Made by a program: the position numbers and the translations under genes. Positions 1-10,164 of a DNA stretch of 64,000 nt are shown here, piece by piece. Each line of letters starts with the position of its first letter. Within the stretch, counting starts at the first letter, position 1. A model generated the notes under the pieces. The model ran no database searches and was not told the origin of the DNA. It was given only the letters and a program-made list of their open reading frames with translations. This DNA is from Rheum nobile (lineage: Eukaryota > Streptophyta > Magnoliopsida > Caryophyllales > Polygonaceae), in contig WOAB01000109.1 of NCBI GenBank assembly GCA_027886185.1, positions 7,420,501-7,484,500 of the forward strand. Direction: 5' to 3'.

Positions 1-2
1 TT

Positions 3-359
3 CAGAGCGATAGCCGGATGCCGGCCGATGATGCCCCTGCCGTTGCTCCTTCAGGTCCGTTTGGAGAGGGCCTTAGTGGTGGATATGCTGCCGCTGATCC
101 TGTAGAGGGGGACGACCCCGGTTCTTCACAGTTCGAGGAGCATACGTCTTTGTACGGACCTGTCGCACCATGGCAGGAGATGTACTCTAGATGGGACGCT
201 TTCTCCACGCGCCAGGATCAGTGGACTTCCCGAGTAGAGACCAGTCTGCAGACGTGGCAGACTCAGCTCCATGCGGAGATAGATGAGCGTCTGGACACTA
301 TGGACGCTCATATGAGGGACTACTTTGGGATGTACCCACCACCACCTTCCGGTCCATAG
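3..359 (+). CDS. C-terminal end of a retrotransposon ORF (partial)
   Basis: The frame is open from the window edge and ends with TAG at 357-359. It is rich in Pro, Gly, Asp and Ala at first, then contains a Trp-rich, likely helical stretch with regularly spaced Trp and Gln (about residues 60-100 of the visible part). The end is a short Pro run. It resembles the C-terminal tail of the extra ORF found in Athila-type elements. I see no catalytic motif. The true start is upstream of the window, so the internal ATG at 18 should not be read as the start. Confidence 0.5.
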   Translation, partial: QSDSRMPADDAPAVAPSGPFGEGLSGGYAAADPVEGDDPGSSQFEEHTSLYGPVAPWQEMYSRWDAFSTRQDQWTSRVETSLQTWQTQLHAEIDERLDTMDAHMRDYFGMYPPPPSGP

Positions 360-585
360 TGAGTTTATTTCTTCTTTCCCCTATCATTTGATGTTCTCTT
401 TTCTACATTGAGGACAATGTTCGGTTTAAGTATGGGGGAGGGATATAGACTTGATTTCTTGCTAGCTAGTGTACATAGCTTATTTCTGCATTCGTTTTCT
501 GCATTGTTGTTTCCGTTTCTGTTTTCGGATTAAAAAAAAATCGAAAAAGCCAAAAAGAAATAAAAAGGCAATCAAAATCCTGGGA

Positions 586-740
586 TGGACTGAAAACCCG
601 AAAGGGCGGTCCAGGTAAAAAGCAGGTAGTCCGACTGGTATAGACCAGGGCAAAAGTGGACTGGAGTGATGTGAGTATTGGTGAGATATCTAGCAAAATG
701 AAATGAGTGGCTAGGTGAAAACCCGAAAGGGCGCCTAGGC
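586..740 (+). repeat. pair of GAAA-tetraloop stem-loops in the element's 3' region
   Basis: An identical 18-base core (tgaaaacccgaaagggcg) occurs at 591-608 and 716-733. In each copy CCC and GGG can pair around a GAAA loop. The flanks outside the core also pair but differ between copies: TGGAC with GTCCA in the first (586-590/609-613), CTAGG with CCTAG in the second (711-715/734-738). The two therefore share a loop but have different, self-complementary outer stems. Confidence 0.55.
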
Positions 741-1046
741 AAGATGAGCGTAAAAGAATAAGAGTGATTCTAGGATTCCTCTTCATATCTTGGTGGAGGC
801 GTCATAAGAAGGGAGTCAAAGAAGGACTGTCGGGTAGGCCACTCATGGAGCGATAAGGAGCTAGATTGGAGTTAGGATCAGACTATCTTTGCATCACTTG
901 TTTTGGTTGTCTAGAGCTTATTGTTGATATGTTATAGTTGCTAGTGTCACGTTTTCTTGTACTTCCTGAGGCCTTGGTGTCGATTGAGAGGGTGGGCTTT
1001 TCTTTAGTTTACTCGGGACGAGTAAAGGTCTAAGTATGGGGGAATT

Positions 1047-2436
1047 TGATAGGTGTTATTTCATACACCTTTACTAGCAACTATTAGCATAATTTGGAGG
1101 AGTTTTGGATGAGTTTTGGTGCTAAGTCTGCAATTCAGATGTTATGGAGAGAAGTGAAGAAATCCAAGGATTTGCAGCTTAGATGGAGCTGCTGGAGCAT
1201 TTATGGAGAAGGCTACCAACACTTGGTAGTATTGGAGAGCAGCAGAAGAAGAAAAGAAGAAGAGAGCTGGAGGATTGGAGTTCACCGCCCCGCGGCGATC
1301 CTCGCCGCGACCCGGCGATGACTCTCAGTGAAGAATGGAGCCCGCGCTAGAGGAAGCCACCGCCCAGCGGTGGAGAGTTCGATGCCCCGCGGTGGATCTT
1401 CACCGCCCCGCGGTGGTTGTGCTTAATGACCTCGCGGCCAGAGTTATTTTATTTTATTTTATTTCCTTTTATGCATTAGTCGGATTCCCTTTGTTTTATT
1501 ATTTTATTTCCTTGTTTGATATGGTTTGTGATCTTGGGCTTTAGGTTAACTCTATTTAACCTAATTCCCACAGCCTCCAAATCAGAATAAGAATCATCAT
1601 CAATAACATCGCGTCTGTTGTTTTCATCGTTAAATTCTAATTAGAGTTTTTCATCCCCTTTGATGGAGAACTAACTTCCCTTTGTTCTGCTAGACGATTG
1701 AAGCAGTACAGTTGATGTGTTTGTGAGATTTCTATTCCTTGCTCTTATCCTTATTTATATCGGATTGATTCTCTTGGTTATATTGATATTGATTTCTTGT
1801 TGTTCTTCTTAGCCTGATCAACTAGGTTGAATGCTTTTTATCAATTGCTAGGATTGCATATAGGGTTCCGAGTGCATATCTAGTGGCAAACACAATTGTG
1901 CGTATAGGGGTTCCGAGCGTACAATTGTGTGTGAGAATCAATTGCATGTTAAGTAGGGGAGTGAGTACTTGTATGTCTTTCTACTTGCATGTATCCTATA
2001 TCCTTGTGTGCATTGCTATTGTTGTGTTGGTGATAAAGTACGCTGACAACTGTGAGAATCAGTTGTGCTTTATCATTGGCATAGTAATAAGTCTATTGAC
2101 AACTGTGAGAATCAATAGTACTTACGATCAGGGTGGGAACGACTATAAGGATAAATAAACGAACTTGGAAGAAATAGATTTCAGTGATCAAACTCTATCT
2201 CTGTACTGTGGATTTCGGTCTAGTGGAACTACTTTCCCTCATAATATTCTCTCAACTCAATCTACTTGCTTTGTTTGCTTAGTGTTCTTTTGATTACAAA
2301 ACCCCCCAATTACTTGTTACTCGTCATTCACGTTTGCATACTACATCATACCTTCTCTGTGGGATCGATCCTTACTTGTCTGCTATACTCTGTTTAGTAG
2401 GTTGGTTAGGATAATTTACTTTGATAAGGCTAATCA
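1047..2436 (+). repeat. 3' LTR of the Athila-like element
   Basis: The LTR begins with TGATAGG directly after the purine tract 1031-1046 and probably ends near ...CTAATCA at 2436, which mirrors the start; the exact right edge is uncertain by a few bases. It contains a GC-rich block (1280-1425) with repeated GCCCCGCGG(T/C)GG palindromes inside otherwise AT-rich DNA. Short direct repeats around 1850-2150 ('ttccgagtgcat/ttccgagcgtac', 'actgtgagaatcaa') are also present. Short ORFs inside it look fortuitous. To its right the sequence changes at once to the interior of another LTR family, so this element was probably inserted into that LTR. Confidence 0.6.
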
Positions 2437-4204
2437 ACGACATTTGCTTGTGCATCTTTAGCCGCGTCATTCGCTCTTGCTCATCATTCCATATTTCTAT
2501 TAATTATCAATTGTTTAGTTGTTAATTAATTTGGGATGATTTACTATTTTCGTTGGGAACAATTTTGATAACTGTTTGTGATTTTAAAAGATATTATAAT
2601 AGGTTGTATATCTGTTAGAACAACGCTATTATATATATTTGTATGATTAATTACAGATATTATGATAGGTTGTATATCGTTAGAACAATGCTATTTTATC
2701 TGTTATTGGCCGCGATGGCTTTGTTGTAATTGATTACTGTGTTGAACTGTTTAGTTAGCATGAGTATTCATAGGAACGCTACTGTGTATCTCGTTACGAG
2801 TGCTAGTCGTTTCTTTATAACGTAGTGGTTAGGATTCTGTTCCTACCATTCTTCTTTGGTGCCAATCTTGGGGTTCATCCCTTCTGCATCTCTTGAGAGG
2901 AGATGTCATCTCTCAGGGTTCATCCCTTCTGCATCTCTTGAGAGGAGATGTCATCTCTCAGGGTTCATCCCTTCTGCATCTCTTGAGAGGAGATGTTACT
3001 TCTTAGGGTTCATCCCTTCTTCATCTTTTATGAGGAGATCTGATATCTCTTGTGAGGAGATGTCACTTCTTAGGGTTCATCCCTTCTTCATCTCTTGTGA
3101 GGAGATCTGATATCTCTTGTGAGGAGATGTCACTTCTTAGGGTTCATCCCTTCTTCATCTCTTGTGAGGAGATCTGATATCTCTTGTGAGGAGATGTCAT
3201 CTCTTGGGGTTCATCCCTTCTTCATCTCTTGTGAGGAGATCTGATATCTCTTGTGAGGAGATCCGATATCTCTTGTGAGGAGATTTAAAAGCTTATAACG
3301 TGATGATCGTTTTGGAATTAAATGAGATAAGTGCCGTTGTCGTACATAATTAAATATACCCTCAGGCGAGTAGTGCAGCTAGGAAATAGTGCAGCTAGGA
3401 AATCTCGTCTTGACTTTGATCAGAGTAACGTTCTCTTTCCAATCTGGATTCGCTTTGAGCGGTGAGGTTGGTCGTGAACCGAAACATCAAGTCGTTTTTG
3501 AACGCTTGTGTGATTTATTTAAGTTTCCCAACATTTGTCATATTTCCGATAAGACTCAACTCGTTGGAGTCTTCTTTTGGGATTGATTGCTGTGAGACTC
3601 GGTCTCCAGAATCTTCTCTTGATCATGTCTTTTCATGTATTCTAGTAGAAGTATGGTGGTTGACTACCTTCATCGGTTTTGATTCGAGAAGCGATGAGTC
3701 TAACCTAATACGACTACTTCGAACCACTCTGCTTTGTACCCTTGCGTAGTCTTTCATTAGACTAACCAACCGAAATTGTTCTCTGCATGGTTGGCTGGTG
3801 TCATTCGTTCGATTCGGCACATCAGATAAGTTGTCATCCCGTGAAGGCTAGAGCGACTATGGACGCAAACGATGTTTTTGATAAGTTTATTCAGGTTGAG
3901 ATCCTTGATGGGTGATCATCACGATCAAGACCCTTTTGTTGGTTATTTAAAGTCTTTCGTTGTGTTAACTATGTTTTATACTTAAAGACTTCCGCTATAA
4001 TGAACCTGATTTTATATTTTGGTTGTATTTCGGATTATGGATGTAATGCCGAAATAATGATTTTAATCGAAGGTTATGATATTTTGTATCATAATTGTTG
4101 TTTGATGATTTATATCAACTGGTATAGCCTTGGGTGACATCGGACAGAACGTCTGAGGTCATTGGCGGTAATGCCTTCAATGTTATATATTTGGGGGTGT
4201 TACA
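2437..4204. mobile_element. interior and end of a long LTR (same family as 52789-55652)
   Basis: From about 2490 this stretch runs parallel to 54360-55652. Shared landmarks are a 'ttagca(t/c)gagtattc(a/g)taggaacgct' block (2755-2782 and 54577-54602), the 'ggtgaggttggtcg' block (3461 and 54938) and the 'gactaaccaacc' plus 'gcatggttgg(c/t)tggtgtcat' block (3760-3803 and 55196-55237). The end is GGGGGTGTTACA at 4193-4204, the same terminus as 55641-55652. The left part was removed or displaced by the Athila-like insertion. No coding sequence is evident. Confidence 0.6.
2871..3290. repeat. minisatellite expanded within the LTR fragment
   Basis: Units begin with gggttcatccc at 2871, 2916, 2961, 3006, 3073, 3140 and 3207. 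The spacing is 45, 45, 45, 67, 67 and 67 bases. The longer unit equals the 45-base unit plus a 22-base sub-repeat (atctcttgtgaggagatctgat). The related LTR at 52789-55652 carries only one, diverged unit at about 54748-54770. The array is therefore a local expansion. ORFs through it merely translate the repeat. Confidence 0.85.
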
Positions 4205-5005
4205 GTTATGCACATAATTAATGAACCTTAGGGCGAGAAGTACAACTTGGAAACTCGTCCGGGACTTCGATTAGAGTAAGTCCACCTTCCAAATCTGAAT
4301 TCGCATTGTGCGGTGAGGTTGGTCATGGACCCAAATAGTCAAGTCAGTTTTAAAACGCTTGTGTGAATTATAATGTTCCCAAACATTGTCATACTTTCCG
4401 ATAAGACTCAATTCGTTGGAGTATTCTCTTTATATGTGTCCTTAAGACTCAATCTTTAAGAGTCTTCTCTTGATCATACCTTTTCGTATTTTTCAGTAGG
4501 AGTATGGTGGTTGACTATCGTCATCGACTTTTATTCGAGAAGCGATGAGTCTTACCTAATACGACTACTTAGAACCTTTCTATTTTACCCTTGCATAGTC
4601 TTTCATTAGACTAACCAACCGGTTATATTCCCTTGCATGGTTGGCTGGTGTCATCCGTCTCATACGGCACATCAAATAAACTGCAGTTCCATGAAGGCTA
4701 GAAACGACGAGGAAGACAGATGGAATTTTAAAGAGTTTTATCAGGTTGAGATCCTAGGCGTGTGATCGCTAGATCAAGACTTTTGTGTCATTTATTTTAA
4801 AAAGACTTCCGCTGTAATATATTTTGGTTGTATTGGATTATGGATGTAATTCCGAAACTTTGATTTAATCCAATACTATGACATTTCATATTACAAATGT
4901 TGTTTTATGCTTTGTATAAACTGGTTAAGCCTTGGGTGGCTTCGGATGTGGAATCTGAGGTCATTGGCGGTGATACCTTTCAAGGATATATTTGGGGGTG
5001 TCACA
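4205..5005. repeat. tandem second copy of the LTR 3' half
   Basis: Immediately after the TGTTACA terminus at 4204 the sequence restarts at the equivalent of position 3340 and runs again to a GGGGGTGTCACA end at 5005. Both copies carry the same ordered blocks ('ggtgaggttggtc', 'gactaaccaacc', 'tctgaggtcattggcggt'), with many substitutions and small indels. This is a roughly 0.8-kb head-to-tail duplication of the LTR's distal half, diverged enough to be old. Confidence 0.7.
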
Positions 5006-6110
5006 AAGACAGTTCTCATCTATATATAGGGTCTAACAAAAATCCTATTTCCAAATATCTAACTAGAGTCATATATGGTAACCATGAACAACTACGTTTC
5101 CAAATAAACACTAAAGCTGATAAACATATAGTTTCCATGTATAAACTTTCCTAAGACTCAATATTTTCTCCTTCTTCTCCAAGTAAGACACGAAATCTTG
5201 TTTCCTTGTATAATTGAGTCCGTCTGGGAACAGCTGGCATCTCTGCGTTCTCGCGTTGTTCCTCAGACGCGGGGTTTCCATGAATAGAACTTTTCTTGTA
5301 TAAACACCACGCGCTTTCCAGATTTCCAATTTGTTTGCGTGAGAGTTGTTCCTTATTTCCACAACGTTCCATTGTGCTCCTCTGTTTTCTCTTCTTCACT
5401 GTTTTCCATTGTTCCTTTATCCTTTCATAAAACCTGAAACTCATAGGAACAACAATAAAACGTAAAACCTAATGGTGTTTATCATCATCAAAACCAGAGG
5501 GAACGTCAAGGTTCCAACATTATGTTTTTATTTTTATGTTTTTTATTCCAATAGAAATATCAAAATACAAAGCGTAATGGACATTCTCCACAACATGTCT
5601 TTCTTCTCGGAGGTGCGCTTCGTCTACATCTTCGAGGGAGTTTCACATACATTTAATTCTTATTGTACAACATGAGAAGTTATAGGGACCATTGGATCAA
5701 GGGAATGGAGGGTTGAGATTAAAAATGGTGAAAAAGAGTGAATAGTGACGCGGTGGTATAACCGTAAATACGTCATTTTTTTTCGGTCAACAAAATTTTA
5801 TTTTATGATTTTATCTTCCATCTCTGATCGTTCTGAAATAGACAATTATTGATGTTCACATTTGAGTATTAAATGTTCATTTTTTATGCCGTAAGGTTCA
5901 GATATAACATGTTAATGGTCAAATATATGTCTTTGAACATTTAATATTTATTTGTGAATTTAAGTATACAAATAAATAAACATTAAAAACTTATTTGTGA
6001 ACATTAGGCTATTCCACATCGATGAGGTAACACAAAAAAAATTGTTGAAAAAAAAACGGACATGATCCTCAATCTAGATTGGAAAAGGGGGTAAATGATT
6101 GCGTAGATGC
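5006..6110. other. intergenic, no gene recognised
   Basis: This is AT-rich DNA between the LTR fragments and the OPR promoter. Short ORFs on both strands (5111-5444 and 5472-5675) lack recognisable motifs and look fortuitous. TGACG/CGTCA motifs occur near 5734 and 5770. Confidence 0.4.
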
Positions 6111-6190
6111 TGACGTAACACTTATGAAAGAGTTAGCTTCAAAAGGCTTCTCTATAAATTTGACCCAAAAAAAGGCTTCTCTATAAAAGG
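6111..6190 (+). promoter_or_regulatory. OPR core promoter with TGACGTAA site and duplicated TATA box
   Basis: TGACGTAA lies at 6111-6118, the core of as-1/TGA-type bZIP sites. Two TATA boxes follow (6152-6158 and 6181-6187), each inside a direct repeat of about 18 bases (aaaaggcttctctataaa) with period 29. The ATG at 6285 is about 100 bases beyond the second TATA, a normal spacing for a plant 5' UTR. TGA-factor control of subgroup-I OPR genes in xenobiotic responses is known in Arabidopsis; applying it here is inference. Confidence 0.55.
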
Positions 6191-6284
6191 GAGGCTTCAC
6201 AACACGATTAGGCAACCACAAAAATCAACATTTCAACCCTTCCATAACCCAGAAATTGAAAGCTCTGCTCTGCATAAGAAAATA

Positions 6285-8243
6285 ATGTCTTCTTCGCAAG
6301 ATAGTTCGTCGGTGGTTCCTCTGCTCACCCCTTACCAGATGGGCAAATTCAGTCTCTCTCACAGGTTTAATTCCCAACCTTCGACTTGCAATTTTCAGCA
6401 GTCCACCTGAATCAATCTTCATTTCATCAAATTACTGCTACTTAATTATAGCTCCGTTTCATAGCATTCGAGGGATTTAACCCATATTCCTGACTCCTGG
6501 TGTTGTTGCTGTTTTTCAAAGTCGATAGTAACAGGAAAATGGGTTTCTCCCACTCTCAGATACAATGAATTCCCTTTTGCAATTTCACATTTATGGGACT
6601 TGTCCCCCAATAATTTCTGCGTTTTTATAATCATGATTATAACGTTACTGTGTAGCTTGTTAGTGTGAGGATTATGGTTCTTGAGTTGCCACAACACCCA
6701 GTTAGTCCGTTTATAAATGAGGTTGAGGGGGTGAAATTTAAACTTAGGACTATTGATTTTCCATGGCCTCAATTTTCGGCACTAGTTAATTATGTGCAGT
6801 GCAGGACATATTGAGTACTATTGCAATGGTGTCTAATATTTGGCATTGGATTGTCTTGTCAGGGTTGTTATGGCGCCATTGACTAGACAAAGGTCTTACA
6901 ACAACGTTCCTCAACCGCATGCCGTTTTGCATTACTCTCAAAGAGCTTCCAAAGGAGGTCTGCTCATAGCCGAAGCCACGGGTGTCTCTGATACGGCTCA
7001 GGGGTATGATTTCTTGATTGCATAGAAAATAATGGAGGCTTCTTGAATTGTTTGTTAATGTGGAGTCTAATTACTATATCTGAATCTGAAGGTATCCAAA
7101 CACACCGGGTATTTGGACAAGAGAGCAAGTGGAGGCCTGGAAGCCTGTTGTTGATGCTGTGCACGCCAAAGGCGGCGTCTTTTTCTGTCAGATTTGGCAT
7201 GTTGGCAGGGTCTCAAATCGAGGTGACTGTGTTTGTCCTTTGTTATTTGAAACAATGTGACCACTGACTTGCTCAATTGCCGTGTTAGCCTTGTAATGTT
7301 TGTGATCTTTAAGTTTTGTGTTGATAAGAATTAAGAACTTGTTTGCTTTATATTCTGAATATTGGAAGCTTTTTTGTTACAGATTTCCAGCCAAATGGGC
7401 AAGCTCCAATTTCTAGCACCGATAAAATTTTGGAGCCTCAACTCCGGGCCAATGGATATGACACGGCGAATTACTCACCGCCACAACGACTAACAACAGA
7501 GGAAATACCATTAGTCGTCAATGACTTCAGGCTTGCTGCCAGGAATGCTATAGAAGCTGGTACGTACTCTTCAATCTTCATTCTTATTGAGTTTGTTTTA
7601 AGATAGAAATGAATAGAATTTGTTGGATGTATAAATCTTGATTTCCATAGGATTTGATGGTGTGGAGATCCATGGAGCTCATGGGTATTTGATAGACCAA
7701 TTCATGAAGGATGGGGTAAATGACCGAACCGACCAATATGGCGGATCCTTAGAGAACCGGTGCAGGTTCGGTCTGGAAGTAGTCGAAGCTGTGGTAGATG
7801 AGATTGGAGCCGACAGAGTCGGGATGAGGCTCTCCCCGTTTGCTAACTATAACGAGGCAGGCGACTCAAACCCGAAAGCTCTGGGTCTCTACATGGCACA
7901 GTCCTTGAACAAATACGGGATCGTCTATTGCCATGTGGTTGAGCCAAGAATGAAAACTCTAGGAGAGAAGCACGAGTGCCAAGACGATCTAATGCCGATG
8001 AGAAAGGCCTTTGGTGGCACCTTCATTGTCGCGGGAGGGTATGCGAGGGAAGACGGAAACCACGCTGTGGAAAAGGGCCGAGCGGATCTCGTTGCTTTCG
8101 GGAGGTGGTTTATCTCGAACCCGGATCTGCCAAGAAGGTTCGCGCTGAATGCTCCTTTGAATAAGTATCATAGGGAGACGTTTTACGTACCCGATCCGCT
8201 GATCGGATACACCGATTACCCGTTTCTTGAAGAGACGAGCTAG
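6285..8243 (+). CDS. OPR1: 12-oxophytodienoate reductase, subgroup I (OPR1/2-like)
   Basis: The enzyme is an FMN-dependent old-yellow-enzyme reductase that reduces C=C bonds of alpha,beta-unsaturated carbonyls with NADPH. Five exons: 6285-6364, 6863-7003, 7092-7222, 7383-7559 and 7651-8243. All introns are GT-AG and the joined frame is 1122 nt, 373 residues, the usual OPR1/2 length. Visible motifs are the APLTRQR FMN-binding strand (about residues 31-37), QIWHVGR (107-113), and HGAHGYL with the substrate-binding His pair and proton-donor Tyr at about 184, 187 and 189. The YGGSLENR, GGY and FGRWFISNPDL blocks of the FMN phosphate site are also present. The C-terminus ends FLEETS with no peroxisomal targeting tripeptide, so it is probably cytosolic and not the jasmonate-making OPR3 type. 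The ATG fits the family start, with the MGKF block soon after. No frame damage seen. The symbol denotes the subgroup, not proven orthology. Confidence 0.93.
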
Positions 8244-9098
8244 GCTGATCAGTCCGGATCGCCATGGATTTATAGAAGATTGGTTCTGGTGCTGCCAGAT
8301 GCGAGTGTTAATGCATTGGATGTTGCTTGTTATAAGGAGATGAAGAGTGTAGGATAGGATACTGTTATGTAATCAGTCTTATTATGTTGTAGTTTTTTTT
8401 CCAAGTTGGCTAGCTGTTGCATGATAACTTTTCATTCTGAAGTGACTAAAAATATATACACGTGACTATTACAATAAGAAAAAGGCTTACAATTAACTAA
8501 AATGCGCTTAGTGATACATAGTGTCATAGAGGATTCTCACTCGGATGTGACTTGCAATGTTCATGGTCTAAGATGACCAATTGAGATCAACTTTACACAA
8601 TTCATTTCGTTATGTATGAGTATGACACTCTTCCATAATAAATGACTAGTTATTCCATTTGAAATAACATAATTTTAATCATATTCATCTATAAAAATAT
8701 TCTAGAAGCTATTATACCAAACTAATTAATACTCCCATAAAAAAAGTTATAAATCGGTTCAACAGAAATTGGATTGTAAGATTATGAAATCGGTTCATCA
8801 CTTGTGCATCACTTAACTATGTAAGTCTTAAGTTAAAAATATTATGAAATCTTGAAAATAACCTTTTTATTGTAAATAATTATACATTTGTACAATAAAT
8901 TTACAACATTGTCACGTTTCTTATATAAAAAAATTGTCTAATATTATTGAATTATGTTACATACTCAATTTTTTAAAATAAAATGACCTTTTACTATAAC
9001 AAATTAAAAAAATTAAAAGTATAAGAATTTATATTATTAACAATTTTAAGTGATACAAATACTACTTTATATTTATATAGAAAATAACTTTTAGATTC
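8244..9098. other. OPR 3' region and AT-rich intergenic DNA
   Basis: The first 200 bases are presumably the OPR 3' UTR; no canonical AATAAA was noted close to the stop. The rest is very AT-rich and holds no ORF or element I can support. Confidence 0.35.
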
Positions 9099-10044
9099 GG
9101 GGGGCTTATTGGAGGCTTTTTGCCAATAAGCCTCTCCAATAAGCCTCATTCATTTTTTTGACTTTAGTGGGAGGCTTATTAGAGTATATTAAATTACAAT
9201 TATACCCTTTCATTTAGTGGGGGGCTTGAAGAAAATTAACGACAAACATATTAAATTAATTCAAATTAAATTATAATTACAATTGAACAACATAAACTGA
9301 AGCAAATTAATATGAATAATCTTACCTAATCTTTACCTAATCTTACCAAATGTCATTTCAAATTAAATTAATTCATACATGAATTAAATTAAATTAGTGT
9401 ATATTTATATTTTAGTTAGTACATTTTTTTAGTTTAAACTATCCATATATAATGTCATTTTAATGTAAAGAAATTAAATTAGTTTATATTAAAACTTGTC
9501 TAAATAATCTTAGTTAGTACATTTTTATAGTTTTAAATATCCATAATTTCATTTTAATATAAAGAAATTAAATTAGTGTATATTTATATTTTAAACCATC
9601 ATAAATAATATTAAAATTATTTATTTTCAATTAATAATATACAAAATATCAAAAATATTAAAAACATAATCATAATGGGTGTCTATGTATAGAGAAAAAT
9701 ATAATTAGAATTATAGTAATTTTTTTAATGTAACATTATAAAAATATTTTAATTTTAAACTTACAAAAACGGACCGTCCGATCACGCGCCATGCGGCGTT
9801 ATCTGAACCGCGTTCGCACACCCAGTAAAATGACGTCGCGTGGCGCTGCTTGCTTTAAGCGTCGCATTTTGACCCAAAATACGTCTTTTTGATACGTAGA
9901 TGACGAATTTTTTTTAAGCAAACCAAATGGCCCTTAAGAATAAGCCTCCCGGATACGACTTAAAATTGCCTTTAAGAGGAGTTTATTGAGAGCTTTTAAT
10001 TTTTTTAATCTAAAAAATTCAATAAATCCCCCGATAAGTCCCCA
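9099..10044. mobile_element. possible non-autonomous TIR element
   Basis: The left end (about 9099-9125, ggggggcttattggaggctt...) is similar in inverted orientation to the right end (about 10017-10044, ...aataaatcccccgataagtcccc). A further inner pair of 'aataagcctc' blocks lies at 9125-9148 and 9950-9960. The interior is AT-rich with one short GC-rich island (9770-9850). No coding capacity and no clear target duplication. The ends match only about 70 percent by eye. Confidence 0.4.
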
Positions 10045-10164
10045 TGCTCTTATGGGTTGCCGACTTGCCGTTGTCGTTGAAGCCACCTTACTCTCTTTCG
10101 CTTAGGGTTGAGAAGCAGAATACTAAGCACAGCTGATACACCAAACTAAGAAGAAGAAGGAAAA

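Larger units (their letters stand above)
1..1046 (+). mobile_element. 3' internal end of an Athila-like Ty3/gypsy retrotransposon
   Basis: The window opens inside an LTR retrotransposon. An open frame ends at 359. About 690 bases of non-coding 3' region follow, with two copies of the signature 'taagtatggggga' at 428-440 and 1030-1042. The second lies directly before the LTR and is the likely polypurine tract. A non-coding region with such purine tracts between the last ORF and the 3' LTR is characteristic of plant Athila/Tat elements, and this gives the plus orientation. The 5' part lies outside the window. Family assignment is by the layout and purine tracts, not by a recognised polymerase domain. 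Confidence 0.65.

Noticed and set aside
2856..3110. ORF with repeated GFIPSASLERRCH-like units
   Set aside because: It is a read-through of the 45/67-base minisatellite; there is no gene context.
2871..3290. CRISPR-like array
   Set aside because: Units are directly tandem without unique spacers, and the genome is a plant's.
5111..5444. Overlapping minus-strand ORFs rich in Lys/Arg/Glu
   Set aside because: No family motif or splice support; both frames are similar in quality, typical of chance.
10017..10164. Start of an extra exon for the exosome gene
   Set aside because: The ATG at 10165 gives a protein of family length; upstream frame shows no similarity.
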